Origin: Candidatus Brocadia sapporoensis
GTDB taxonomy: Bacteria; Planctomycetota; Brocadiia; Brocadiales; Brocadiaceae
Length of the DNA stretch: 39,452 bases
Assembly: GCF_001753675.2 (NCBI RefSeq)
Contig: NZ_MJUW02000113.1
Coordinates: 1-39,452, forward strand
Direction: 5' to 3'
The position numbers and the translations under genes were made by a program. Each line of letters opens with the position of its first letter. Within the stretch, counting starts at the first letter, position 1. The notes beneath the pieces are model-generated. The model had not been told where the DNA came from. It saw nothing but the letters and a program-made list of their open reading frames with translations, and did not search any database. Below are positions 25,383 to 33,585 of this stretch, one piece after another.

Positions 25383-25808
25383 TTATTTGTCTTCTTTAAG
25401 TTTTTCATAGGAAGCCAATGCCCTGCTGGCTTCTTCTTCCATACCTTTTTCCTTGTAAATCAGATACATTTCCTGATAAATGTTGATGAAATCAGGTTTC
25501 ATCGTTAAAGCCGTTTTCAGTTCTGACAATGCTTCGTCCAGTAATTCCTTTTTATGATACAGTATACCCAGAGCTACATGAGCCTCTGAATAATTCGGAT
25601 TTTTTCTCAGTTCTTCTTTTAAAACAGCGATGGCTTTATCGAGTTTTTCCTGGGGGACCTGCTGTATAAACTGGTCCAGGGTTTGAAAGTTGGATTTTGA
25701 CAGGGAATGGTGCTTGTATTTTAGATACACAAAAGATGAGACGGAGATTAAGAGCAATATAAACGCAGCTCCGATAAAGAGAAAAAACAATTGTCGTTTC
25801 ATGGTCAT
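25383..25808 (-). CDS. Small membrane-anchored TPR protein
   Basis: A 141-residue protein with an N-terminal transmembrane anchor (about residues 8-28), then two TPR units (KLDKAIAVLKEELRKNPNYSEAHVALGILYHKKELLDEALSELK, about 55-98; the second ends in YQEMYLIYKEKGMEEEASRAL). It has the same repeat consensus as the next gene 36 bases downstream, so the pair probably arose by duplication and acts in the same complex. A start at the second ATG (MKRQ, 25802) is equally possible. No catalytic domain is present. Confidence 0.75.
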   Translation of the reverse strand: MTMKRQLFFLFIGAAFILLLISVSSFVYLKYKHHSLSKSNFQTLDQFIQQVPQEKLDKAIAVLKEELRKNPNYSEAHVALGILYHKKELLDEALSELKTALTMKPDFINIYQEMYLIYKEKGMEEEASRALASYEKLKEDK

Positions 25809-25907
25809 GGTTCTATTGTTTTGAAATTCTCCATTTAAATTTAGAATTTATTTTTGTAATAATTTAGTCTTTTAAAAACTTCCAACAAAGAAGAGCATTG
25901 TTGCGCA

Positions 25908-25930
25908 GGGGCAGGTTTGAAACCTGTCTC
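25908..25930. repeat. Imperfect palindrome GGGGCAGGTTTGAAACCTG
   Basis: Arms 25908-25918 and 25920-25930 around a single G form a near-perfect palindrome (two G:T pairs). It shares the GGTTTGAAACC core with 29923-29949 and resembles 5705-5737. It lies in the aspS-TPR gap. Confidence 0.6.
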
Positions 25931-26018
25931 TACCAGACAATAGTATTCATGCAGAGGGTTTTTTTAAAGACCTAAATAGTTACTTGTTTTTAACATTTTT
26001 TGACCTCAATGACTCTGA

Positions 26019-27782
26019 TTACACCAGTCGTATCCCCAATTCATTCAGTTGTTGTGCATCAACTTCCGATGGTGCATTCGTCATAAGGCAAGTAGCTTTC
26101 TGCGTCTTCGGAAATGCAATAACCTCACGGATATCATCAAGCTGCAACAACAACGTAACCATACGGTCGAGTCCCAGGGCAATCCCCCCATGAGGAGGAG
26201 CGCCATACTTAAGCGCATCAAGCAAAAATCCAAATTTCGCATAAGCGCTCTCGTCGTCTATCCCGAGCAAACGAAAGACTCTTTTCTGAACTTCCGGCGT
26301 GTGAATACGGATGCTGCCGCCGCCCAGTTCCACACCATTCAACACAAGATCATATGCACGAGCCTTCACCTCCAGGGGTTTCGCCTCCATTGAAGGAAGG
26401 TCGTCAGGATGCGGTGAAGTAAACGGATGATGGAGAGACTCATACCGTTTTAGATCTTCATTATAATCGAACAAAGGGAAGTCCACGATCCAGGAAAAAT
26501 TAAATGTACGGGTATCAATGAGTTTGTTTTTCTGTCCCAGATGAAGCCGTAGCTGCGCAAGTGACTGAGAAACCACCTTGGGTTTATCAGCAACAAAAAG
26601 AAGCAAATCACCCCTTTTCGTTTCCATATGTCTTTGTAACCTTTCCTGAGTTTCTGCAGGAAAGAATTTCGTTATCGAAGAGGACAAACCGGTTTCCTCC
26701 ACCTTGAACCATGCAAGTCCTTTTGCCCCAAATTGACCGACAAAGCCTGTTAAATCATCTATATCTTTCCTTGAGTAATTCCCGCAGCCATTCGCATTGA
26801 TACCTCTGACCTGTCCACCCGACCGTATCGTATCCAGAAACACCTTGAAGTCTGATTTCTGAACGATGTCAGATACGTCCTTTATCTTCATGTCAAAGCG
26901 TAAATCCGGGGCGTCACAGCCATACGAGACCATCGCCTCCCGGTACGAAAGACGTGGAAACGGGGTGGTGATCTTCTTTCCAATAACCTTATCGAAAATC
27001 GTCGCCATGAGTCCCTCGATAACCTGAATAATATCGTCTTCGTCCACAAAGGACATTTCCATATCCATCTGAGTAAATTCAGGCTGTCGCTGGGCACGAA
27101 GGTCTTCATCGCGAAAGCAACGCACGATTTGAAAATAACGGTCATACCCGGCTACCATGAGAATTTGCTTGAAAAGCTGAGGTGACTGAGGCAATGCGTA
27201 GAACTTCCCCAGGTTGACCCTGCTGGGCACTAAATAGTCGCGTGCCCCTTCCGGGGTGCTTTTTGTCAATACCGGCGTTTCGATATCCACAAAATTCAAC
27301 CGGTCCAGATACTCACGGATTGTCTGGCAGACTTTGTGACGAAAGATCAGACGTCGCTGCATTGCAGGGCGTCTTAAGTCCAGGTAACGGTGTTTCAGCC
27401 GTAATTCCAGGGACACCTTGCTCTCATCCGTTATCTCGAAGGGCGGCGTTTCCGATTTATTGAGTATTTCAAGGGTATCTGCGTACACCTCTATTTCTCC
27501 CGTGTCAAGATTGTAATTTACGGTACCCTCCGGCCTCGCAGAAACAACCCCCTGTACCGCCACAACATATTCAGGTCTCAATTGACCGGCAGTTTCGTAG
27601 AACTCCTCACCTCTGTCAGGATGAAAAACCACCTGCGTAGTACCGTACCGGTCGCGCAGGTCAATAAAGAGTAACCCGCCGTGGTCGCGGACGCTGTTTA
27701 CCCAACCAACAAGCGTAACAACCGATTTCACGTCTGCCATCCGTAACTGACCACTGGTATGCGTTCGTTTCAATTTGGACAT
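26019..27782 (-). CDS. aspS: Aspartyl-tRNA synthetase
   Basis: AspS charges tRNA-Asp. The 587-residue class II enzyme has the N-terminal OB anticodon domain (VTLVGWVNSVRDHGGLLFIDLRDRYGTTQVVF), the flipping-loop region RYLDLRRPAM, motif 2 FRDEDLRAQRQPEFTQMDMEMSF, the bacterial GAD insertion (about residues 285-415), and motif 3 GIALGLDRMVTLL. It is a normal bacterial length (about 590). Some such enzymes are nondiscriminating; that cannot be judged here. ATG at 27782 has GGGAGATAG upstream. It follows hisS at about 175 bases and was probably transcribed with it. Confidence 0.97.
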   Translation of the reverse strand: MSKLKRTHTSGQLRMADVKSVVTLVGWVNSVRDHGGLLFIDLRDRYGTTQVVFHPDRGEEFYETAGQLRPEYVVAVQGVVSARPEGTVNYNLDTGEIEVYADTLEILNKSETPPFEITDESKVSLELRLKHRYLDLRRPAMQRRLIFRHKVCQTIREYLDRLNFVDIETPVLTKSTPEGARDYLVPSRVNLGKFYALPQSPQLFKQILMVAGYDRYFQIVRCFRDEDLRAQRQPEFTQMDMEMSFVDEDDIIQVIEGLMATIFDKVIGKKITTPFPRLSYREAMVSYGCDAPDLRFDMKIKDVSDIVQKSDFKVFLDTIRSGGQVRGINANGCGNYSRKDIDDLTGFVGQFGAKGLAWFKVEETGLSSSITKFFPAETQERLQRHMETKRGDLLLFVADKPKVVSQSLAQLRLHLGQKNKLIDTRTFNFSWIVDFPLFDYNEDLKRYESLHHPFTSPHPDDLPSMEAKPLEVKARAYDLVLNGVELGGGSIRIHTPEVQKRVFRLLGIDDESAYAKFGFLLDALKYGAPPHGGIALGLDRMVTLLLQLDDIREVIAFPKTQKATCLMTNAPSEVDAQQLNELGIRLV

Positions 27783-27871
27783 GGTATATCAACTATCTCC
27801 CGGTAATTCAAAATCTGGTAACAATTGAGCTTTTTGATAAATTCGCACATCTATAGGTAATCGGCACGAAA

Positions 27872-27905
27872 TAAGATACGCCGCACGGGTGGTTTATCGT
27901 TCGGC
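27872..27905. repeat. GTCGAACGATAAACCAC-type repeat, copy 3 (inverted)
   Basis: The reverse complement, CGCCGAACGATAAACCACCC and on to ATCTT, matches 11713-11746 in about 27 of 34 positions by eye. It sits in the hisS-aspS gap in the opposite orientation to the other two copies. Confidence 0.5.
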
Positions 27906-27958
27906 GCTACCTTTTTCAAAAGACTATCTTGTTGCAAAATTTTTTAACTCTTTGCAGA

Positions 27959-29266
27959 CTACCCCTTATTCAGAAACCACTTGAGTACCTCGTTTTGTTT
28001 CAGGGATACTTCCTCCCCCGTCTCCATTACCTTGATCTTGACCTCGCCGCGCGCCAGTTCGTCAGGGCCCAGCACAATAACATATCTTACCCCCGCTTTA
28101 TTTGCCGTACGCATCTGCGCTTTCAGGCTTCTTCCTTCATAATCAAAATCTGCGGAAAGATTGGCGTTTCGCAAAAGGTTGAGCAGACCAAAACAGTGCT
28201 TCTTGGTTTCTTCACTGACGGAGACAACATAGATCGACGGGGACGGACCGCAAACTTCCTGAGAAATGGATTTGTGCTTTGCCATAACATTTTCAAGCGC
28301 AAGGATCGTTGCCTCCATCCCGATAGCAAATCCTACGGAACCAATAGGAGGTCCCCCAATATCAGAGATCAGATTGTCATACCGTCCGCCGGCACAGATC
28401 GCATCGCGCGCACCCAATGACGAGTGGGTAATTTCGTAAACCGTCTTGGTATAATAATCCAGCCCCCGCACCAGATGGGCATCTGCAATATAAGGAATAC
28501 CAATCTCCAAAAGCGCCTCCCTCACTGCTTTTGCGTGAGACAAACATGCATCACACAAATAATCATTGATTGAAGGCATGTGATGACTGATCGTCTTGCA
28601 GGCGTCATTTTTGCAATCGAGGATTCGAAATACATTCCGGCCGAGCCGTGACCGGCAAAGCTCACACAGAGCCTTTTCGTGTTCACAAAGCTTTTCCTTC
28701 AGAATATTCCTGAAAACAGGCCTGCACTGCTCGCAACCAATAGAATTAATCTTGACTTTGTACCCTTTAAGGCCGATGCGGTCGAATATCCTGGTTGCCA
28801 CACTGATCGTTTCCACGTCAAGCAAGGGATCTGTTGCGCCCACCGCCTCGATCCCCATTTGGTGGAACTGGCGGAGCCGGCCGGCTTGCGGACGTTCCTT
28901 TCTGAACTGCGGGCCGATGTAATAAAATTTTTGAAATTTTTTAGTCTTGTACAATTCATACTCTAAGTATGCCCGCATAACAGGCGCCGTATTTTCCGGT
29001 CGCAGGGTTATGCTTGAATCTTCGCTATCAGAAAAGGTGTACATCTCCTTCTCAACAATATCCGTAGCCTCCCCAATGCTTCTGACAAACAAACGGGTAT
29101 CTTCAAACACAGGGGTACGGATTTCATAATAACCGCAGAGTTCAAACTCCTGTCGCCCGGACTCCTCAAGATTTCTCCATAATGTCCATTTCGTTGGCAG
29201 GACATCCTCTGTGCCCCTGGGCGCTTTAAAGGTATACCCGACCTTCTTTTCCGTATTTACTTCCAT
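27959..29266 (-). CDS. hisS: Histidyl-tRNA synthetase
   Basis: HisS charges tRNA-His. The class II enzyme shows KAPRGTEDVLP at the start, motif 2 FRKERPQAGRLRQFHQMGIEAVG, the HisA-like motif LVRGLDYYTKTVYEI, then GGRYDNLISDIGGPPIGSVGFAIGMEA, and the C-terminal anticodon domain. A Cys-rich insert (CEQCRPVF...CELCRSR...LDCKNDAC...LCDACLSH) is common in bacterial HisRS. The frame opens with GTG at 29290, but AGGATTGATGCA precedes ATG at 29266, so I place the start there (435 residues). It is upstream of aspS on the same strand. Confidence 0.95.
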   Translation of the reverse strand: MEVNTEKKVGYTFKAPRGTEDVLPTKWTLWRNLEESGRQEFELCGYYEIRTPVFEDTRLFVRSIGEATDIVEKEMYTFSDSEDSSITLRPENTAPVMRAYLEYELYKTKKFQKFYYIGPQFRKERPQAGRLRQFHQMGIEAVGATDPLLDVETISVATRIFDRIGLKGYKVKINSIGCEQCRPVFRNILKEKLCEHEKALCELCRSRLGRNVFRILDCKNDACKTISHHMPSINDYLCDACLSHAKAVREALLEIGIPYIADAHLVRGLDYYTKTVYEITHSSLGARDAICAGGRYDNLISDIGGPPIGSVGFAIGMEATILALENVMAKHKSISQEVCGPSPSIYVVSVSEETKKHCFGLLNLLRNANLSADFDYEGRSLKAQMRTANKAGVRYVIVLGPDELARGEVKIKVMETGEEVSLKQNEVLKWFLNKG

Positions 29267-29290
29267 TGCATCAATCCTATTGATCCCCAC

Positions 29291-29991
29291 AAAGTTGTCC
29301 GGGAAAACTGCTATGATTTGTCCTCTTCCCTATTATCATTCGGCAGAAACGGTGTTGATAACCATAGTTTCTTCTCATGATGCGATAGGGCAAAGCAGGT
29401 GTGTTTTATTATAAAGTACTTAATTATACCGATCATGAACCAATATGCAAGGCTTTCTTTCCGAGGCGATGTCACCCCGGAAGGAGTTTGGAGAAGGTCA
29501 AAAAAAACTTTAATCCCTCTAAGCCAACGAATACAAGTCATGCTTATTAGACCAAATACCATCTTTCTTATCCCTTTGAGCCTTTTTTACTCTTTCCTTG
29601 ACCATTTCTTTTGTCTGCCATTTCAATCCCTCTATTTTATAATGCCACTTCTCTACTTCATTTGTAGGGCAGATTGAAGTGTCCCAATAGGTCGTGTAGT
29701 GCTTTATATTCCATTTATTGCGCCCGTCCCGCTATGTTCGCGCTTATTGAACCAACCGATCTTAAAGGTTGATCTATTAAATTATACCCTCGATGACTTT
29801 TTATCTGTAAGGCGGCGAGCTTCACCGCTCTACAACCGCAGTTTTGAAATCCCTCATTCATCAAGTTATATCTTTGGTGATAGGGTGGCATGGACTTCGC
29901 CGCAATGGTTCGACAGGCCTACTAGGGGCAGGTTTGAAACCCGCCCCTACACGGCGTGGGAAACATGGTTATTGCTGGGAATTTTTCGTAA
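29291..29991. other. Gene-poor degenerate region
   Basis: No supported gene in about 700 bases. A minus-strand stretch (about 29640 down to 29515) reads TNEVEKWHYKIEGLKWQTKE and VKKAQRDKKDGIWSNKHDL, then stops; it is protein-like but unrecognised. A palindrome lies at 29923-29949. The area adjoins the truncated MBL gene and appears decayed. Confidence 0.35.
29923..29949. repeat. Palindrome TAGGGGCAGGTTT/AAACCCGCCCCTA
   Basis: Arms 29923-29935 and 29937-29949 around one G pair perfectly except at one position. It shares the GGTTTGAAACC core with 25908. It lies 42 bases before the broken MBL reading frame begins, so its insertion may have caused the truncation. Confidence 0.6.
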
Positions 29992-30372
29992 ACTAAAGGG
30001 CAAGGATTGGCTGAGTTTACCAGCCGCTACCAGGTACAAAGCTATGCCGGAGAGGGGAAGATCCATGCCGTCAGCCATTCGTTGCGGGGTGGTGAGGTCA
30101 TTGAGGCTGGACATTTACGATTTCACGCACTCCCCACACCGGGGCGCACGCCGTGTGGTATCTCATACTCTGTGCCCGGTTGCGTGTTTACCGGTGACGC
30201 CCTCTTTTGCGGTACGGCCGGCAGCGCCGGTTCGCTAAAAGAGGCCAAACGCCAGATCGACCATATCCGCAGACATATCTTTTCCCTGCCTGACGAAACG
30301 ATGGTCTTTCCTGCCCATGGGCCTATGACCACCGTGGGTATTGAAAAATACGCCAACCCCTTTTTTAGATAA
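29992..30372 (+). pseudogene. Truncated metallo-beta-lactamase-fold hydrolase
   Basis: The readable part resembles the second half of a glyoxalase II-like MBL-fold hydrolase. It begins GLAEFTSRYQVQSYAG, which normally follows the first HxHxDH metal motif, then has GHLRFHALPTPGRTPCGISY, the metal Asp in CVFTGDALFCGTAGSAG, and the last His as FPAHGPMTT. The N-terminal half with HxHxDH is missing, and the frame is closed by TAA at 29989. The only start codon is TTG at 30007, without a ribosome site. I judge it a 5'-truncated pseudogene. Confidence 0.65.
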
Positions 30373-30526
30373 GAGGGGAGGATATGTGTGTTTACACAAA
30401 AATGTAATACTATAAAATTACAAAACTGGAGACTGGTTTGAATGAAACGAACTCAACATTCCAGGTTAAATTAAGGTCGTGATTTATTTGATTTATTGAG
30501 CATCGTCTAACGTTGAGTAAGTTCCA

Positions 30527-30551
30527 CACGGACAAACGGAGTTTGTCCGTG
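30527..30551. repeat. 10-bp perfect hairpin CACGGACAAA/TTTGTCCGTG
   Basis: Stem 30527-30536 / 30542-30551 with loop CGGAG. No T-run follows. It resembles the dispersed palindromes found elsewhere in the window in size and position but has its own sequence. Confidence 0.55.
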
Positions 30552-30857
30552 CCACCCTGTTTGTCAATTCAGAAGATTCGCTAATGGCGAATTCTTTGAG
30601 TATAGGGACAATCCCTACATTGCCTCCTTCGTGCATGCTATTTTTTATTAGCACAGAAGTTTTTCAAAAAACGAAAGTGATACCATTATTCTTAAAAAGA
30701 GCCGTCGCTTTATTGTGGTGCGGACCCCTTATAATCCAGCAACGGCAGAGAATGCGCTGCACGATCTAATCGATGTTGTAATTTACCATAATAACGTTAA
30801 AATATATTCCTGTTATTTCATCCTTGAAAGAAACCGACGTTAGATTGAGAGGGCATA
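30552..30857 (+). pseudogene. Unrecognised coding trace, frameshifted
   Basis: Between the hairpin and the PilZ gene the plus strand reads FANGEFFEYRDNPYIASFVH up to a stop near 30650, then in another frame SDTIILKKSRRFIVVRTPYN and ALHDLIDVVIYHNNVKI near 30685-30800. These look like broken protein-coding sequence of an unknown gene. I could not name the family and support is thin. Confidence 0.25.
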
Positions 30858-31220
30858 ATGTGTGGCTATCGGTATTTTAACCGCCTAAAATTTCAGGCAC
30901 GTGCCCAAATTGAGCATAGCAATAAGACCTATGCGGCGGAATTGTTTGACATCTCTTTGCGAGGTGCTTTATTGCATTCCATAGTTCCACTTCCTCTTAC
31001 CAAAGGAACTTGTTGTGCACTGAAAATTCATCTTCCAACATCCCATATTTCTTTAAAATTTCATGCGGAACTCGTTCATCTCAATGAAAATAATTCCGGA
31101 TTTAAGTTTTTAGATGCAGATATAGACACTATGACCCATCTGAGAAATCTGCTGGGCTACAATACCGGCAATCCCGACCAAATTACTGATGAATTCCATT
31201 TCTGGCTGGATTCCGTTTGA
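30858..31220 (+). CDS. PilZ-domain (c-di-GMP-binding) protein
   Basis: A 120-residue single-domain protein. Both c-di-GMP-binding motifs of PilZ are present: RxxxR as R5-YFN-R9, and D/NxSxxG as D31-ISLR-G36. A beta-barrel-like core continues to GFKFLD, and a short C-terminal extension holds HLRNLLGYNTG. It probably adjusts motility, surface attachment or exopolysaccharide output in response to c-di-GMP. The polysaccharide genes near 36-39 kb are a plausible but unproven target. ATG at 30858 follows GAGAGGG. It stands alone. Confidence 0.82.
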   Translation: MCGYRYFNRLKFQARAQIEHSNKTYAAELFDISLRGALLHSIVPLPLTKGTCCALKIHLPTSHISLKFHAELVHLNENNSGFKFLDADIDTMTHLRNLLGYNTGNPDQITDEFHFWLDSV

Positions 31221-31456
31221 TACTATTGCTGTAGTCACAGATTTTTCGGATCACACGGATTAAATATTCATGTTTACGACAACCTGCATCTGAGTGGTGC
31301 GGTAATTATGGAGGCAAAAAAGTCATCTGACATGTATTGCATGTGTTTGTGGGATATAGGAAAATATTTTAAAAGTTTGTCATAGTAGTGTATGGTATAT
31401 CATTGTCGTATTACCGCATAAAATCTTTCTTTTTTTGCGAGTTTTTTACATGCCCC
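31221..31456. other. Intergenic, no gene
   Basis: There is no coding signal above 30 codons and no clear promoter. The repeat at 31457 follows. Confidence 0.45.
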
Positions 31457-31505
31457 AAATCCCCCTTGTTAGGGGGATTTAGTTGCGGTTTTGCTGCGCT
31501 GGGAA
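31457..31505. repeat. Hairpin AAATCCCCCT/AGGGGGATTT plus dispersed repeat
   Basis: A 10-bp perfect stem (31457-31466 / 31471-31480) with a TGTT loop is followed by AGTTGCGGTTTTGCTGCGCT. On the other strand this reads GCAGCAAAACCGCAACT, the same repeat as at 2848, 7650 and 33530. It lies 3' of the oxidoreductase gene. Confidence 0.6.
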
Positions 31506-31593
31506 TATTCTCAAATAGTAACGCTACCATCTTTAGCTAAAAGCGGATTGCTGACAGCAGACTGCTCTTTGTTAAGATGTCTCATAAAATCGC

Positions 31594-32622
31594 CTAAATT
31601 TTTAATACGATCTTTCCAAAATTTTCCCTGTTTATCATCTTCTGCTGTGCAGTGGCAGCATCTTTTAAGGGAAATGTGCTGTCGATTACGGGTTTCAACC
31701 TTCCCGATTCCATCAGGTCCAAAACGTCAAGCAGTTCTTTTTTACTGCCCATATAACAACCGATAATCGCATGTTGCTTCATAAACAAAAACCGGATATC
31801 CACGGCAACCTGAGGTCCGCTCGTCGCCCCGCACACTACCATCCTCCCGCCTTTGGCAAGGCATTGCAGATTCTTTTCCCATGTATCGGGTCCGATATGC
31901 TCAAAGACGAGATCCACCCCCTTGTTATTGGTTAGCGCCTTTACACTCTCGGCATAATTCTCTTTCGAATAATCTATAACCTCGTCAGCACCTAAAAGTT
32001 TCGCCTTTTCTAATTTTTCTTTTCCCCGGGCAGTCGTGATCACGCGGGCGCCTGACAAACGGGCTATCTGGATAGCGGCGCTCCCGATACCGCTGCCTGC
32101 GGCATGGATAAGGACGCGCTCACCCGGCTTAAGTTGCCCCCGGGTAATGAGCATGTGCCATGCCGTTAAAAATACCAAAGGGACGGCTGCCCATTCCTCA
32201 AATGATAGTTTATCGGAGACGGGAATGATATTGTCGACATGAGCCTTTGCAAACTCGGCATACCCTCCCTGCACCTGAAACCCCATAATCTTAAAACTGT
32301 TGCACATACTATCGCTGTTCGTAATACAATACACACACTTCCTGCAGCGGATACCGGGGGCAATGATGACCCTGTCACCCGGCCGAAAATTTTTAACTTC
32401 AATCCCCACCTCAGCCACTTCACCGGCACAATCACAGCCCGAAATATGCGGCAAAGGGATCCCGATGCCGGGCAATCCCTGACGTACCCAGATATCCAGA
32501 TGATTGAGTGCGCATGCCTTTACCTTAACCAGCACTTCGTATGGAGAAATTTTCGGTTTCTCCATATCTGTATACGTCAGTTTATCCACTCCGCCATGCT
32601 CATAAAAAACCATCGCCTTCAT
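31594..32622 (-). CDS. Zinc-type MDR oxidoreductase (quinone reductase-like)
   Basis: A 342-residue medium-chain dehydrogenase/reductase. The structural zinc cysteines are present as C93-X2-C96-X2-C99-X7-C107. The catalytic zinc ligands of alcohol dehydrogenases are not: the first is Asn40 in ALNHLDIW. The NAD(P)H Rossmann motif is HAAGSGIGSAAIQIAR (about 169-184). This pattern fits the quinone-oxidoreductase/acryloyl-CoA-reductase-like branch of MDR enzymes. The substrate is unassigned. ATG at 32622 follows AAGGAG. It stands alone with repeats on both flanks. Confidence 0.85.
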   Translation of the reverse strand: MKAMVFYEHGGVDKLTYTDMEKPKISPYEVLVKVKACALNHLDIWVRQGLPGIGIPLPHISGCDCAGEVAEVGIEVKNFRPGDRVIIAPGIRCRKCVYCITNSDSMCNSFKIMGFQVQGGYAEFAKAHVDNIIPVSDKLSFEEWAAVPLVFLTAWHMLITRGQLKPGERVLIHAAGSGIGSAAIQIARLSGARVITTARGKEKLEKAKLLGADEVIDYSKENYAESVKALTNNKGVDLVFEHIGPDTWEKNLQCLAKGGRMVVCGATSGPQVAVDIRFLFMKQHAIIGCYMGSKKELLDVLDLMESGRLKPVIDSTFPLKDAATAQQKMINRENFGKIVLKI

Positions 32623-32726
32623 ACGATTTCTCCTTATAAATATTGAGTTAATTGTTTCACCTGTTCACAATCAAAATATCGCTCATTTCTTTACCCTGGA
32701 TAATCTATCGTGAGCACAATAAAAAG
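32623..32726. other. Divergent gap between MDR and HU genes, left part
   Basis: No gene is supported here. The right part of the gap holds a MITE-like repeat, an AT-rich tract (about 32990-33050) and the HU promoter. Confidence 0.4.
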
Positions 32727-32819
32727 TCGTCATTGCGAGCACGTTCACATCGCCTAGTGTAACCTCCGCGAAGCAATCCAGTCGCTGGCGATTACTTCGA
32801 GCGGTCGCCTTCACAATGA
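32727..32819. repeat. GTCATTGCGAG repeat, copy 3
   Basis: GTCATTGCGAGCACGTTCAC starts here; GCGAAGCAATCCAGTCGC and CTTCACAATGAG complete the inverted structure. It is related to, but less similar than, the two copies at 4755 and 15322, and lacks their outer GTGTAGC terminal repeat. Confidence 0.55.
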
Positions 32820-33051
32820 GACTTGCATGTATACTCATTTGTTACGTCTCCTATATGCATAACGGTCAGGATCTTCACACCATATTCTTCAACGGACAAG
32901 CCGTTGGTTACTATGAATCCTCAGGGATCACCACTTTATTTCATTTTTCTGTATTCCAAAATATATGGAACCGCGGGTCTCATCATCAGCCGATTATCTC
33001 AGATAATTACCAAAACAATATCAATTTTTTTTTAAATATTCCAGAAAATAC

Positions 33052-33080
33052 TTGATTCAGACGTTTATTTAAGGTATCCT
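33052..33080 (+). promoter_or_regulatory. Predicted HU gene promoter
   Basis: TTGATT (33052-33057) and TATCCT (33075-33080), 17 bases apart, lie about 54 bases ahead of the HU start, just after an AT-rich stretch. Confidence 0.5.
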
Positions 33081-33133
33081 AACCCCGAATTTAACGCCTT
33101 TTATTTAATCATTTTTTGAAAGGAGGTTGTTGG

Positions 33134-33409
33134 ATGAATAAGCAGGAGTTGGTTGAAGTCGTGGCAAAAGAGTGTAAAGTGTCGAAGGCTTGCGGAGAAG
33201 CAGCGGTAAATGCCGTTTTAAACGGTATAAAGAGTGGTGTTAAGAAGAGCAAGGAAGTACGCCTGATTGGCTTCGGTACTTTCTCGGTAAGAACCAGAAA
33301 GGCACGGAAAGGCCGTAATCCGCAGACTGGCGCTGTGATTAATATTAAAGCCAGTAAGGCGGTAAAATTCACTGCAGGACAGGACTTCAAAAACATCGTC
33401 AACAAATAG
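33134..33409 (+). CDS. HU-family DNA-binding protein
   Basis: A 91-residue nucleoid protein. It begins MNKQELVEVVAKECKVSKA, and the DNA-binding arm has the IGFGTFSVRTRKARKGRNPQTG signature (about 45-66). The end, VKFTAGQDFKNIVNK, is typical of HU. HU dimers bend and compact DNA. The frame extends upstream to a TTG at 33116, but AAAGGAGG (33119-33126) indicates the ATG at 33134. It has its own promoter and a strong terminator. There is no evidence whether it is the only HU in the genome. Confidence 0.95.
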   Translation: MNKQELVEVVAKECKVSKACGEAAVNAVLNGIKSGVKKSKEVRLIGFGTFSVRTRKARKGRNPQTGAVINIKASKAVKFTAGQDFKNIVNK

Positions 33410-33432
33410 AATATTCCTATCCCCCTACACAC

Positions 33433-33470
33433 AAACAAAAAAGCAGGCATCAGCGCCTGCTTTTTTGTTT
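33433..33470. terminator. Bidirectional intrinsic terminator
   Basis: The 16-bp perfect stem (AAACAAAAAAGCAGGC / GCCTGCTTTTTTGTTT) with loop ATCAGC gives T-runs on both strands. It ends the HU transcript and could also stop typA readthrough from the opposite side. Confidence 0.9.
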
Positions 33471-33529
33471 GCCTCTTATAGTTATTACCCCACAATATCT
33501 TTCTTTTTCGTAAATTTTTTCTATCCGTT

Positions 33530-33572
33530 TGACAGAGGGGATTTGGTTGAGGTGTTGCTGCGGTTGTATACA
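33530..33572. repeat. Dispersed GCAGCAA...CAACCAAATCCCC repeat, inverted
   Basis: GGGGATTTGGTTGAGGTG and TTGCTGCGGTTGTATAC read, on the opposite strand, as CCGCAGCAACACCTCAACC plus AAATCCCC. It matches copies at 2848, 7650 and 31457 loosely. It sits near the typA 3' end. Confidence 0.5.
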
Positions 33573-33585
33573 TTGCAACGTTTTG

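Noticed and set aside
29699-30238. 179-codon plus-strand ORF over the MBL region
   Set aside because: Its second part is an out-of-frame reading of the MBL sequence; its first part has no recognisable features.
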